A stretch of DNA of 64,000 bases from the NCBI GenBank assembly GCA_022749755.1, contig CM040449.1, positions 12,434,363 through 12,498,362 on the forward strand. Reading direction: 5' to 3'. A model generated the notes under the pieces. The model saw only the letters and a list, made by a program, of their open reading frames with translations, was not told the DNA's origin and did no database searches. Positions within the stretch are counted from its first letter, which is position 1. Each line of letters starts with the position of its first letter. This document shows positions 34,641 through 46,515 of this stretch, one piece after another. The translations under genes and the position numbers were made by a program. This DNA comes from Azadirachta indica (lineage: Eukaryota; Streptophyta; Magnoliopsida; Sapindales; Meliaceae).

Positions 34641-36699
34641 TTATTGTTTTGTTGCATGTTAATTATCTTAAATCATGTATTAGATTAAGATAACTAATCT
34701 TTCCCTTTATATACTAAATTGTGGACTTGCATATGAATCCCATGCTAGTTTTTTTTTCCTAGATTTTTAAGGATTTAGTGACACATAACATGATTAAAAA
34801 TGAACAACTGATATGGTTTTTAAAAAAATTTATTAATTGATTGTAAAATTATTTTTTTATCTCTCAATACCATAAATTATGATGGTTAATTAGTAAAATT
34901 TATTAAAATGCAATGTCAATATTTCATTTTAAGTAATATTACATGTCAATAAATTTTTGAAAGTTAAGGATGAGAAAGACAAGATTGAATCCAAATTCAT
35001 TGTTATTTGTCTTTTCCAAAGAAATTTAATTTTCTATTTTACAAACTAATTTCAAGAAAAATAAATTTTCATAAAATATACTTATTCGAAGAAATAGTCA
35101 ATTCTTTCTTATACCAACTTTTTATGGAGAATTTTTCAATTTGTGTTGGTGCATGATGAAAAAGAGTGAAATAAAATTTTGATACGTGAAAATTTAAATT
35201 AAAAAGAAAAAGAAAATCTCTTGAAAGTAAGCTTTAAAGTTAAATAAAAAAAGAATATAAAAAAAGTTAAAGAAAAAGAAGAAAGAAAGAAAGTACACAA
35301 GCCTTTGCAAAACAACTTTACCAGACAAGCAAAACATGTTCTTCTTCTTTACATTGTACAAAATTTTCCTCTTAATCTAAGTCGTTTTTGTCTAAGCAAT
35401 GCAAAATGGGTGATTATTGCTTATTGATAAAATTAATTAACATAATTAAAGAATAAATTTAAACCACACATAAATAATAAGTATGCATGTATCAGAACAT
35501 TTTTCACAATCAGATAAATTCATTAAGATAAGAGATCGATTCTATTCCTTCAAGTATCATTTCATACAAGTATCAGACATTTTTTTTTTTAATATTTTCA
35601 TCCTAATCACACCACTTATTTCAAAATGCGCTTGTTAGAGACATTATCTGATCTAATATCTCTTGTTTTTGGTTTACAAAGTAACTTTTCGAAAACACAT
35701 TAAAGCAACAATTTTTAACAGCTAATTAAAACTAAGATATTGCAGAAGAGAAAAGGTGACTGATAGTGGAGAATATAGATTTATATATATCCTTTCAAGA
35801 ACATATTAAAATGGACACACTGTTGCTTATGATTCAATGTGAACATAAAAGCTGTTGATTCAAACAATCTTTTGGGTGCATTTCGCTTTAAAGTAAATGA
35901 AATTTAATGCCCATATGATTCAGAAATACACCATAAATTTCACTCACTTTAGGCTTTAATTTGCTATAATATTATTTTTTTATTAAATGTTTTGTAAAAT
36001 ATTTTATTACAAATTACGCGCACATACATGCACCTACACACACTTATATAATACTTTCGAAGTGAAAATATTTTATTTTATAAAATACTCATGTTATCAC
36101 AAGTTTTAAATTAATTTTCTTTATTTTTTCAGGACTAGAATATTTAATTAACAATATCAATTTTATACATAGGAAAGAAGAAAAATGGATAATTAATTAT
36201 CTCTATATTTTTCGGTGTGCTTAGACAATAGTATGAAAATATATGTCTTCGATGTTAGAATATTCTCGCCTTTTATTATTTTATTGTTTGGGATAATTTT
36301 ACTTTAATTCTCAAAGTTTTGAAAGATATCACTTCAGTGTATGTTTGATGTGTTAGGTGAAAATATTCCAAATGTTTCTAAAATAATTAGTTTGGTGAAA
36401 AATATTATAATCAATATCTGGTTGATCTTTTCGGTAAACTTTCATTAAATGATTGCCGTTGGTGTAAGAAAGAGATAAAAGTACGCTTTCTTCATTTAAT
36501 TGATGAATTCTTTTTAGTATAAAATAACTTATTTGACCTTAATTTTTATTAAAATTATAAAATTAAAATTTATCTTATGTGATGAATTTTTCAAAATTTA
36601 GGAGATGTTTATTAGGTTATAAAAATATCCGAACTAATATGAAATTACACCAGTTTAAAAAATATAAGAAATTACCCCTTGAATTGCTCAAAGTTTATA
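34641..36699. other. Intergenic sequence, no gene seen
   Basis: AT-rich with purine runs (AAAGAAGAAAGAAAGAAAG near 35272-35293). I find no domain, long inverted repeat or LTR. Confidence 0.45.
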
Positions 36700-38620
36700 A
36701 GCATATTATATATATATATATTTTGTATGCAAATGTTTATATAAACTAATGTGACAGAATTATGTCATTGCCATATATTTTATATTTTCATGGAAATAAA
36801 TGAAAATTCACAGGAGCCAAAAAAATTAAATTATACAAGACAAGTGATAATGAAATAAATTACCTGGTTAATTCGTAGAACAAGAGTTTATAGCCCTATT
36901 TTATTACATATAAATATGAAGATTTACTTATTGTTTTTTTTCTCAATTAATTTTAAAATTTAATGTTTCAACTTTTTAAGGGCCTACTTATTTTTTTATT
37001 CGAAGGGATTGTATGTTTTTTTAGTTGAAATGTAAATATAATTATTCAGATGTTTAAGAGTCGTTTGTTTTTTTAACTTATATATTAATATTTGTTAAAA
37101 ATATTTTAATATAATTAAGTTAAAAATTTGACTTAAATTTGAATAAATAAATGTTTAAATAATTCAATATTTTATTTTTCAAAAATATCCCTATTTTATT
37201 AATTTATGTACTAACAAAATTAAAATTCTAATTAACTACTTTTAACATATTTCTTTTTTATTATGGGTCTCCTCTACTTGTCTTCTCAGTTTTACTTTTT
37301 TATACATTAATTATTATGATATATTTGTATATTTATATAATTATAATTATATTACAATAATGACTTATTGTTTTTATTTAGTTTATATTGTTCTTTATAT
37401 GATCGATTAAAAACTTTTTATAAAAAAAAAATATATTAAACAAATAAATAATGTACATATTAATATAATTTATTATTTTTTATTTACTATTTGCTAATAT
37501 AATTAAAATTATTATAGATAAAGTATATTATTTAAAATGTCATATATGTCAAAATATCAATTTTTAGATTTTTATTTTGTCAAAACAAACAACTTAATAC
37601 TTCTTTTTAAATGTTTTAAAATAAAAAATAAATATATCATTTTCATTCAAATTTCATTTAAATTCAGATTTTAGTCATGTTTCAGAGTTTACACAAAAAA
37701 AAAAAAACTCTACGAAAATCTGAATAGATTTGAAATATGAAAAAATATGAATCTATAAATTTGAATGATTTTGAATAATATGCTTGTTTTTTTATTTATC
37801 ATGTTTCAATATAAAAATCTAAAAACTAGTATTTTTACTTATCATATTCTTATAAATAATTAAGATAAATACTTTGTATAAGAAAATAAATAAATTTTAT
37901 AAGGATATTTTAGTTTATTATAACTAGAAAACCTATTAAGATTTCAAACTTTAGCCTTAAGTTAAAAGTTTTAATTTATTTTATTCATACACAATTACAA
38001 AGTTTTTAGTGTTAAGTTAATAAACAAGCATCTTTAAAATATTTGAATAATTGAAACTAAAATATAAGCAGATTTTAAATTTAAAAAGAAAAAGACACTA
38101 AATTTTAGAATCTCTCACTGGTTTTCAATTATTTTTTTTGAGTCCATTGTTCTTAATTCAATCAATCCTTCTTTACTAAGTACTTTCTTTGATTTTCCAC
38201 CCTTTCACTGAATACCTCTCTGTTGACTATGAGAGTCAATTATTTTTATTAAAAGATTTGTTTATTTTTGACATATTTGCTGAAACAAAAATTTAACAAA
38301 CTCTTAGATTCTCTCTATAGTGTAACTAAGATGTTCTACACAAGAACCAAAAAGAAATTTGTTAACTTTGCAAATTTGTTGTTGGGATGGAGAAGTATAG
38401 AGAGAAAAGAAGAGTTTTTTTTTGAAATTTTTTTATTATCAACCTTGATTCGTTTGAAAATCTTGAAACCAAAATTGCTTTAGGAAGAAAAATAGAAAAT
38501 TATTTCAATTAAAACATTAGAAAATTTTTAATTTTTTTGTATCTCATGGGACTTGTGTGGAGAGAAAAGAGCAAGAGAGAGCTGAAATATTTTGGAATTT
38601 TAATAAAATACAATTTATCA
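36700..38620. repeat. Local repeat block, copy A (with an insertion)
   Basis: 36700-36955 and 38095-38620 together resemble 45890-46515 (copy B). Shared phrases are GTAAATGAAAATTCA-like, TCTCTAATTGGTTTTCAATT-like, GTTGACTATGAGAGT and TTTGTTAACTTTGCAAATTT. The central part, about 36955-38095, is absent from copy B and behaves as an insertion. Its ends show imperfect inverted repeats (TTATTCAGATGTTTAAGAGTCGTTTGTTT-like near 37035-37068, and its reverse complement near 38010-38050). Confidence 0.55.
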
Positions 38621-39239
38621 ACAATGGCAAAAACACATATACCAAAATCTAGGAAGTTTCATTGTAAGATTTATGCAAGAGAGAAAGAATTGATGTTTAA
38701 AATTGGGAGGATATTCGGTTCCCCATTGTTATATGATCTAATCCCTAATTACTTCCTTGTTGTTTGACTAATGTCCTAGTACCCATGACCTTATCTCTTT
38801 GACAAGGTTGCTTGTGACAGTGAACAATAAGAAATTTGTTTTATTGAATGTGTAATGCTAAAATTATATATTTAAAGGGTCTTACATCTGAAACCCCTTA
38901 AGATGTATAACTTATTTAAAAAATCGAAGAAAACACTTTAACATCAAAACTACTAAGATTATCAAACAATGCACTACCTAAAAAAAAGAACAAAAGGACT
39001 TTTGGCATTCTTTTAGTGTCATTTGCACACCAAACATGACCCAACCTTCAAATCCTAACCAACAAAGAAGAACCAACATCGAGATTAAGTTTTTGACAGC
39101 CATTGAAAGAAAACATCTTGGCTTATGCTCATTTGTTAACTATATATTCACTTTATTTGGTGCAAAAGATCTTATTTGAGCTTAAAAAATGAGTGACAAT
39201 AGTAAAGCTCAAGTACGTATTCAAACGAACATTAACTAC
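38621..39239. other. Intergenic sequence, no gene seen
   Basis: I recognise no domain in the frames across this stretch. Confidence 0.4.
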
Positions 39240-39965
39240 TTTGGAAAAGTTATTGTCTTTGTCAAACTTGTTATATTTTACAGATAGTTGGTTAGTAGTT
39301 TAGTTTATCTAACAGCATCCATCTTGATATCTCTCATGCTATTCATATTATTAGTGAACAAATATTTGCACTTCGTTTCACTTATTACACAGTTGTTCTT
39401 CATATTTGTCGACATGTTAAAGGCACTATATTTGTTCCATGGTCTTCACTTTTCTGCACATTCACCTCTTAAACTTTGTGCTTGCTTTGATGTTGATTTG
39501 ATTGCTGATCTTACTGATTGGTGTTCTACCACTGAAAAATGTCTTTTTTTGGATGATTCTTTCATTTTCTACCAATGTAACTTATGTAAGAAACGAACCA
39601 TTGTTGCACAATTTAATACCAAGGCTATATATCTTGCCCTCACTAATACTACCTTAGGAGGTTATTTGGCTTCATTAGTTATTGCATGATACTGGTGTTC
39701 CTTTTGACCAATCAACCTTTCATTTTTATGACAATTATAGTGCTATTCAGATTATCCATAATGATGTTTTTCATGAATGCATTAAGACTATTGAGCTTGA
39801 TTATCAGTTTATTTATTAACATATTACCCAAGGTCACATCATGCTTTACTCCATATCTTCCTTTAATTAACTAGATAATTTTTTATGGAATGTCATCTCC
39901 TGGTCGCTTTGTTACTTGGTATCAAAACTCAAGCTTACTTTTACTATATTATCTTGAGTTTGAGG
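39240..39965 (+). pseudogene. Copia RNase H relic
   Basis: The plus strand encodes, across frame breaks, LKALYLFHGLHFSAHSPL, then DVDLIADLTDWCSTTEKCLF, KKRTIVAQFNTKAIYLAL and, in another frame, YDNYSAIQIIHNDVFHECIK. These are the RNase H and tail motifs of plant Ty1/Copia polyproteins (GLHFSAHSSL, DADWAGD, RSTTGxC, KKQxxVARSxxEAEYxAL, CDNxSAIxIAxNPVFHER). RT, integrase and gag are absent upstream, so only the 3' part survives. It is unrelated to the Copia copy starting at 40481, which keeps only its 5' part. Confidence 0.85.
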
Positions 39966-39971
39966 GAGACC
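39957..39971 (+). other. Copia polypurine tract
   Basis: GTTTGAGGGAGACC lies just after the RNase H tail and directly before the LTR start TGATCATATA. It is the expected plus-strand primer. Confidence 0.6.
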
Positions 39972-40204
39972 TGATCATATAATCATGATTACAATATTAT
40001 CTAGATTATGTGTATCAAGTGTCACTAGTATCATAAATATCTTTATCGGATTCTTACCATAATTTTCTTGTACATATTTCCCATTTAATTTGTATATTTT
40101 CTTTCCTTTATTATTCACATTGCAAAATCTATATAAAGGCCTTTCTTGTATTGATATTTTACGGAGAAATATACAAAATACAATATTTTTAATAAGACTA
40201 AACA
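39972..40204 (+). repeat. Copia 3' LTR
   Basis: It starts TGATCATATAATC after the purine tract and ends near ...ACTAAACA. It contains a TATA-like CTATATAAAGG at about 40130-40140, followed by a likely transcript start. The end is approximate because no second LTR is available for comparison. Confidence 0.6.
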
Positions 40205-40480
40205 ACGAATGGACTCCTATAATATAACTCATATGACTTAGAGACTAGCTACCAAATTGAACTTAATTGTCAAAAACGCATTCCATTTGCTATTTTTGGC
40301 TTTGGCTTAAATAATGGAGTGAAAAGCATTCTTACAAGGTGGAAATTGGTTTTTAAAAATTGAAAATTCTTTTTGCTCTACATGCAATTGGTTTCTTGGA
40401 GTAATAAAGTAAAATTAAAATACTATTGTCATGAATTCTTATCTTGATTTATCAAATTCAATGTTCTAGTGCTTGTTTGT
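40205..40480. other. Spacer between two Copia remnants
   Basis: Nothing recognisable. Confidence 0.4.
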
Positions 40481-41080
40481 TGTTGGGATTGACTTTGGCT
40501 CATCTATAGTGGTTTGGCCGGTTTTCTTAAGTGCTTATTTCTTGTTGTTATAATTGATGAGGTTATTGTCAAACCCATGAGGAGGTGCATACAAATGGAT
40601 GTCAATTTTCAACATAAAGTTCAGTGCATATAGGTGAGCTTGACTAAGGATTTCTTCAAGAAGAGAATTAGTGCTCACACGTTAAGTTTTCCAACAATCT
40701 TGAAAATTGATTTTTCAATGAAGGAATTGGAGGCGCAATTAACACCTAAAAACCCTCTCTTTTCCACTATAAATTGGTGGTTCCTAATAATTCAGAAGAC
40801 AGGTAAGAAACTGAAGAGGAGAAGAAAGACAGTGAGAGTGAGGGAGAGAAGAAAGAATAATATACCAAAATAACTGTATATTATCTTGACAGTGTTCCTC
40901 AAGTATTCTTGTAGAATTTGAGAGATTTTGTTGTATCGATTTTTTAAAATATTAGAGGATTTATGTGTGCGTGATGTATTGTCATCTCATAATTTTTTCC
41001 TTAAGGGTTTTTCACATTAAAAATTTCGGTGTCCTATTATTTTATTTTATTATTTTTGTTGTATTTTATTTTTTCCAACA
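40481..41080 (+). repeat. Copia 5' LTR
   Basis: TGTTGGGATT...TTTTCCAACA gives a 600-bp LTR with short inverted ends (TGTTGG/CCAACA), followed two bases later by the primer-binding site. The LTR boundaries are inferred from those two signals because the other LTR is missing. Confidence 0.75.
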
Positions 41081-41082
41081 AT

Positions 41083-41094
41083 TGGTATCAGAGC
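41083..41094 (+). other. Copia primer-binding site (tRNA-Met type)
   Basis: TGGTATCAGAGC, the standard plant Ty1/Copia primer-binding site, lies two bases after the LTR. Confidence 0.85.
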
Positions 41095-41329
41095 ACTGTT
41101 GGAAAAAAAATTATTTGTGTCATTATGTAAATTATTAACAAGTACTGTAGCTGTTAGTATTGTAGACATTGCTGTTGTAGACTATAGCAGTTTAACTGTA
41201 GCATCACAGGTAGCTGTCGGCATTAAGGGCAGTTATTGTTGTCCAAGGCATAATTATTTTGTAAGGCAGTCTCTCTAACAAATTTCTACTTATAGAAGGA
41301 ATTGTACCAAATGTAGAAACTTTAGAATA

Positions 41330-42760
41330 TATATATTTTGCAACACTTGAGCAACTTCAATGGTATGGTCTTTGCATTATCAAAGTTTAATGTGAATTTC
41401 TTTGAAGAAGAAAAATATATACTTCTTATTGAAGAAAACAAAATTATATTGAACTCTCTTGAATTATAAACTAAGTTTATAGACATGTCTTTATATAGGT
41501 TGAAATAATAAAGTAATATTAATTAAGAATCTTTATACACCTAGAAATCCTCATAAACTTAGTAAGCCTTAACAAACTAGGAAAAGACTAATACAAAGTT
41601 TAAGTTTAATTCTAACACTCCCCCTCAAAATTAAGGTAGTAGAGTAAGCTTGAGTTCGGAAGCTAATGCGATTGAGAAGAAAATTCCAAAGATCAAAAAA
41701 TAGAAGAAACCATTGGTGCCTTTAAGAGGCAATCTTGTGTCTTCTAAGAGATGAGAAATACTTGATTGTTCCTTTTTCTAGGCGAGAAATACTAGTTGTG
41801 CTTTTTTTCTAGGCGAAAAATACTTGATTGTGTCTTATGCCTTTCCATAGTCGAAGAATATTGATTGTGTCTATCTATATGTGAGGAATGCCCTTTACGG
41901 GTGAGTAATAGTAGACAAACGAGTAATCATATCAAGAACTAGAGACCTATGAACAGTACTCTGTTATAGCACCATGAACAGTGTCTATGAACAGTCTCTC
42001 TGTAGTACCCGTCAACAATATCTAACTAGATTAGGGTTTTTAGACTTTTTCTTTCTTTCTTTTCTTTTCTTTTCTTTTTTTTCTCCTAAGGTTTCTAGAA
42101 TTTTCTTTTTTGCTAGAAAAGAGAATCATGCTTAGTAACTACCTTTTAGGGTAGCACATCATCGCTATAAAAAATTTTCTGATATTACACTTAAACCTAA
42201 GATTGATATGACTCTCAAATCTAAGATCGAACCTACTCGGATATCATTTTGAAGAAAATAAAATTATATTGAACTCTCTTAAATTATAAATTAAGTACAT
42301 AGACATGTCTTTATATAGGTTGAAATAATAAACCAACATAAATTATGAATCCTCATAAATTTAGGAATTCTCGTAAACTTATAACTCTTAACAAATTAAG
42401 AAAAGACTAATAATAAGTCTAATTTAAAACTTTTAATGGCAACACTTCCTTTATCTTATGATCATTTCATTACAACTCTCACTTATGAAAAAGATACTCT
42501 AGAGTGTGAAGTTGTCTTTACAGCTCTAATTTCATTTGAAAAACAAAATAAAGTGCACGGTGAAGAGTCACAAGAACTTGTTACTAATAATAGAGGGAGA
42601 AGCAGAAATTGAGATGAAAGAAATCATAATGATAAATCTAGGGAGAGGTCAAAATCGAGTGGAAAGAATTTTGTCTGCTGCCATTGTAGAAAATCGGCCC
42701 ACTTATAGAACAAAGAAGATGACAACAATATAGTTACAATAGCCATAAAGAACAAGGATT
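41330..42760 (+). pseudogene. Copia gag relic (split by an LTR element)
   Basis: A FNVNFFEEEKYILL segment just before 41430 and LPLSYDHFITTLTYEKDTLE just after 42444 are adjacent parts of Tnt1-type gag, where EEEDKAILLL runs on to SLPSSYD. Basic residues and a CCHC-like knuckle (FVCCHCRKSAHL, about 42665-42705) follow. The first part of gag is missing between about 41150 and 41330. Confidence 0.75.
41430..42444 (-). mobile_element. Non-autonomous LTR element (TRIM-like) inside Copia gag
   Basis: Direct repeats 41430-41617 and 42250-42444 share about 175 bp of clear similarity (TGAAGAAAAcAAAATTATAT at the left edge, CTTTATATAGGTTGAAATAATAAA in the middle). Read on the minus strand the LTR begins TGTTAGAATT and is preceded by the purine tract TTTTGAGGGGGAG (41618-41630). 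A weak primer-binding site (TGATATCCGAGTAGG) lies next to the other LTR at about 42232-42247. The interior of about 630 bp encodes no protein. Flanking CTTAT/CTTCC are an imperfect TSD. Confidence 0.7.
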
Positions 42761-42829
42761 TTTTGTTGCTTGCTGATGAATGCTTACATGTCAGCAATAC
42801 TATAGTTGAATGAGTTGATTTAGAAGGTT

Positions 42830-44060
42830 CTTTACACATCATTCCAAATGCAGGAATATTTACCACTCACCGAGATGGAGATTGGTTTGGTGAAGATAAA
42901 AAACTCACCTTGTTGCAAAATTATTTGGAATTGGAGATCTTTGTATTAAAACTAATTTTAGTTGTTAATTGACATTAAAAATGTGAGGCATATTCTAGAA
43001 TGACGTCTCAATATAATCTTGGTGAATGTTTTGGATGATCAAAACTATCAAAATTATTTTGGCAATAGCAGATGAAAACTCCAAAAGGAATTATTGATTA
43101 TTACAAAAGGGAAGCTTTGTTGTAGCTTGCATAAAACCCATGTAAGAGCTTGTGCTAACAACGTGAACGTAACAGTTAATCTTTTACCAAATTTGTGGCG
43201 TAAGCAGCTTGGCCATATAAGTGAGAAGGGACTACAAATTCTTGCAAAAATAATTCCATTTCTTTGGTGAAAGATACTTCATTTAATCCCTATGATTATT
43301 GTTTATTTGATAAACAATATAGAGTTTCATTTAATAGTTTCTCTGTTAGAAAAGATAATGTATTAGTGCAAGTGTATTTTGATATATATGTTCTTTAGAA
43401 GTTGAATCCTTAGAAGGAGTTAAATATTCTGTAACATTTATAGATGATGCTTTTAGGATGGTCTAGGTGTATTTGTTAAAAATAATAATTAGGTCTTTCA
43501 TGTTTTTTAAAAGTTTCATGCCATTGTAGAAAGAGAAACCGAGAAGCTTTTGAAGTGCTTCTGCTAAGATAACGAAGAAGAGCATACTTATCAAGAGTTT
43601 AAAGATTATTACTCTAAACATGAGATTTGGCATGAGAAAATGGTTCTTGGCACTTTTTAACATAGTGGTGTAGTTGAACGGATGAGTCGCACTATTATGG
43701 AAATAGTTAGAAGCATGTTGAGAGCAACTAAGCTATCAAAGCCTTTCTAGGGAGCAGTTGTCCAGACTACTTGTTACTTGATCAATAGATCTCCATCAAT
43801 GCCTCTGAGGTCAGATACGATGTTTCTTATTCTCATTTGAAGGTATATAGTTGCATGGCTTTTGTGCACGTGCCGAAGGATCAACAATTAAAAGTTGATG
43901 ACAAGACCGTTTCATGTATCTTTATTGGATTGGAGATGAAGAGTTTGGATTTAGATTTTGAAATCTAGAAAAGAAAAGAATTATAAGAAGTAGAGATGTT
44001 GTCTTCTATGGAGATCAAACAGTTGAAGATTTCAAAAGGGAGTAGCAGCCTGAAAGTCGT
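42830..44060 (+). pseudogene. Copia protease remnant and integrase
   Basis: After a faint protease region (about 42830-42900), the pre-integrase motif reads LGHISEKGLQIL at about 43210. Integrase core pieces follow across frame breaks: YRxCFxDGLGVF..KNNN.VFHVF, KFHAIVERETEKLLKC, DNEEEHTYQEFKDYYSKH, GVVERMSRTIMEIVRSMLR and VQTTCYLINRSPSMPL. They match the plant Copia integrase core, with GVAERMNRT as the usual form of the last catalytic block. Then come FVHVPKDQQLKVDDKTVSCIFIG-like sequence and a DVVFYGDQ motif. Confidence 0.85.
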
Positions 44061-44219
44061 AATTAAACTAAGTAATCCTCAATAATAGGTGACAAACAAA
44101 GAATCAGAAGCAGCTGATGAAATCCAAATTACGCCTGATGATGATGAAGATAATGATGCTGAAGATGATGTTCTAGCACAAAAGGATAACAATTAGTGGG
44201 AGAGCCTATAACTGGAGGA

Positions 44220-44645
44220 TGTTGAAGAACCCATTAGAAGGTTAACTAGAGATAAAAAGCCATCTGCAAGATACCCACCAACAAATTATATTCTTCTCAT
44301 TGAAAAAGTGGAGTTAAAGAGTTTTCAAAAGGTGCTAACTCATAAAGACAAAGAAAAGTGGAGGAAATCTATAAAGGATGAAATAAGATCCCTTTCGAAA
44401 AACAACACTTGTGAGCCGATGATGCTTCCAAAAGGTAGAAAGGCCTTGAACAGCAAATGAGTATTCAAATTGAAAGATGATAAGTGCCGTAATCTGGTAA
44501 AGTATAAGCCTCGATTGGTTGTCAAAGGCTTGAGATAAAAGAAAGGAATTAACTTTGATGAAATATTTTTTTCGGTGGTTAAAATGTCTTCGATCAAAGT
44601 AATCTTGGGACTAGCAACCAGTCTAGATCGACATATGGTGAGAAA
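44220..44645 (+). pseudogene. Copia reverse transcriptase, 5' part only
   Basis: PIRRLTRDKKPSARYPPTNY leads to SFQKVLTHKDKEKWRKSIKDE, PKGRKALNSK, KYKPRLVVKGLR and FDEIFFSVVKMSSIKVILGL, the N-terminal third of Copia RT. Similarity stops at about 44640, before the catalytic YVDD block, so the copy is truncated there. Confidence 0.9.
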
Positions 44646-44957
44646 TTTATAGCTGGTGGGGCTTAAACTTGAGTTTGAATTAAATATTAGATAAAGGCCT
44701 GATGGCTTTATTACTTGTGTTTAAAGTAAATCATTTAACAAAAATTGTATTCAAATAATAAATTCTAAATTAAGTTCAAAAAACATTCAATAGCAAAACT
44801 AATCTAGTAAATTAAAAGAATATTTATAAACAATACTAATAAGAAAACACTATCATTATAGCAAGCCTTTTCAACCCCAACTCTTGCCTATTCTTACTTC
44901 TTTTAGTCTTGGTTACCCTTTTATAGTGAAACTTTGTTTGTTACAACTTAAATAATT
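44646..44957. other. Sequence flanking the Copia truncation
   Basis: No gene. The part at about 44890-44957 (CTTACTTCTTTTAG, ACCCTTTTA, AACTTAAA) resembles 49655-49725 and so belongs to the local repeat block. Confidence 0.45.
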
Positions 44958-45634
44958 GGGAAAAGGACTTACAAATCTTTAAAATTTGGTTTATTGGACT
45001 AATTAGTCCTAATGGTTTTAAAAATATTTACAAAGGTCTCAATTTATTAAACATAACGACTATATCCCTATTTAATAATAATTAGTTAAAAAATTACTTT
45101 TAAACTCTTAATTAAAAAATAATATAATAATAATATATTAGTTTATAACTTATTTATAATTAAATATAAATCAACGTATTATAACTTAAATATAAATTTT
45201 TTTATTTTACAATATATTAATAATTCAATATTAATTATGTATTAGAAAATAAATAAAAAAATTTATTTACAATAATATATTATAATACAATACTTATGAT
45301 TATATTATAATTTAAATTAAAATTTCATTTATATATAACTCAATTATATATAACATAAGAACATAAAATATATTATTTATAAAATATTTAAATTTATAAT
45401 ACATTAATATAAATTATATATTATTATGCAGAAAATATTATTTATTTTTTACATAAATAGATTTTATTTTGACACGTTTTAAAGATTCATTATTTATTTT
45501 TATTAAATAACAATTGTTAATAGGGTTATACTTGTCACTTTAAAATAAAATATGATTTTAATAAATATTTTTAAAATTATTAGAATTAATCAGTTTGATA
45601 GGCCGAATCTTAGGGACTTATAAGTCCTTTTCCC
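44958..45634. mobile_element. Short MULE-type non-autonomous element (677 bp)
   Basis: The left end GGGAAAAGGACTTACAAATC and the reverse complement of the right end (GGGAAAAGGACTTATAAGTC) begin imperfect TIRs of at least 130 bp. The flanking 9-mers TAAATAATT (44949-44957) and TAAATAATA (45635-45643) match at 8 of 9. A 9-bp duplication with long TIRs indicates the Mutator superfamily. The interior is non-coding and very AT-rich. Confidence 0.85.
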
Positions 45635-45643
45635 TAAATAATA

Positions 45644-45889
45644 TATAAAGTAGCAACTAGTTTTCATGAAACTTTAGGAGTGTTATATTAATTTTTAATA
45701 TATTTATCCATCCTCTTTTGATTTTCCTTTTACCAGGACGTGAAATGTTCATGGAATAGAATTAGGTCGATTGTTATAAATAATATTAGAATAATAATGT
45801 TTGTCTCCCTAAACTTTCATGAAATAATATATTAGAACATGGTTTGCTCAATTTTTAACATTTTAATTATACTGTTTGTTTTTAACCTT
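45644..45889. other. Intergenic sequence
   Basis: Nothing recognisable. Confidence 0.4.
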
Positions 45890-46515
45890 GTCTCTTGCAC
45901 CGTACAAACTAATATCACAATATTATATAGTCATATAAAGTATTCTATATTTTTATGTGAGTAAATGAAAATTCATGGTAGCAATGAAAACTAAATTATA
46001 CCAAATATTTTGCAAGATATAAATTTGCATCGTTAATTTGTATAAAAGAGTTTTTATCCCTATCACTATTATATATATAAATGTCGAGCTTTACTTATTT
46101 TCTTTTCCAATTAACTGTCTAAATTTTAGAGTCTCTAATTGGTTTCTAATTCTCTTTTCAATTCAATCAAATCCGTTGACTACGAGAGTATGATTTTTCA
46201 ATAGATTTGTCCACTTTTGACACATTTGTTGAAATGAAAATTTCGAAACATTCTGTGTATAATGGTGGAGCTAATGTGTTACCAAAACGAACAAAAAATT
46301 TTTGTTAACTTTGCAAATTTAGTGTTAGGATGAGGAGTTTAGAGAAAAAGCAGAGGTTATTATTTTTATTTTTATTGTTAGGATGAGGAGTTTGTTCTCA
46401 AATTCGATTTGTTTAAAAATCAGAAGCTAGAAATGTTCCAAACTTGTATGGAGGGGAAAGAGGAAAAGAAAGCTGAAATACTTCACGATTTAAATAAAAT
46501 ACAATTTTAAATATA
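45890..46515. repeat. Local repeat block, copy B
   Basis: It is colinear with copy A (36700-36955 plus 38095-38620), without copy A's insertion. Shared phrases include GTTGACTACGAGAGT and TTTGTTAACTTTGCAAATTT. Confidence 0.6.

Larger units (their letters stand above)
40481..44645 (+). mobile_element. Truncated Tork/Tnt1-like Copia retrotransposon
   Basis: A 5' LTR, primer-binding site, gag, integrase and the start of RT occur in Copia order on the plus strand. Homology stops within RT at about 44640 and I find no 3' LTR. A 1015-bp LTR element interrupts gag (41430-42444). Stops and frameshifts are numerous. Confidence 0.85.

Noticed and set aside
41083..41094. tRNA-like TGGTATCAGAGC
   Set aside because: It is a retrotransposon primer-binding site. 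There is no cloverleaf around it.
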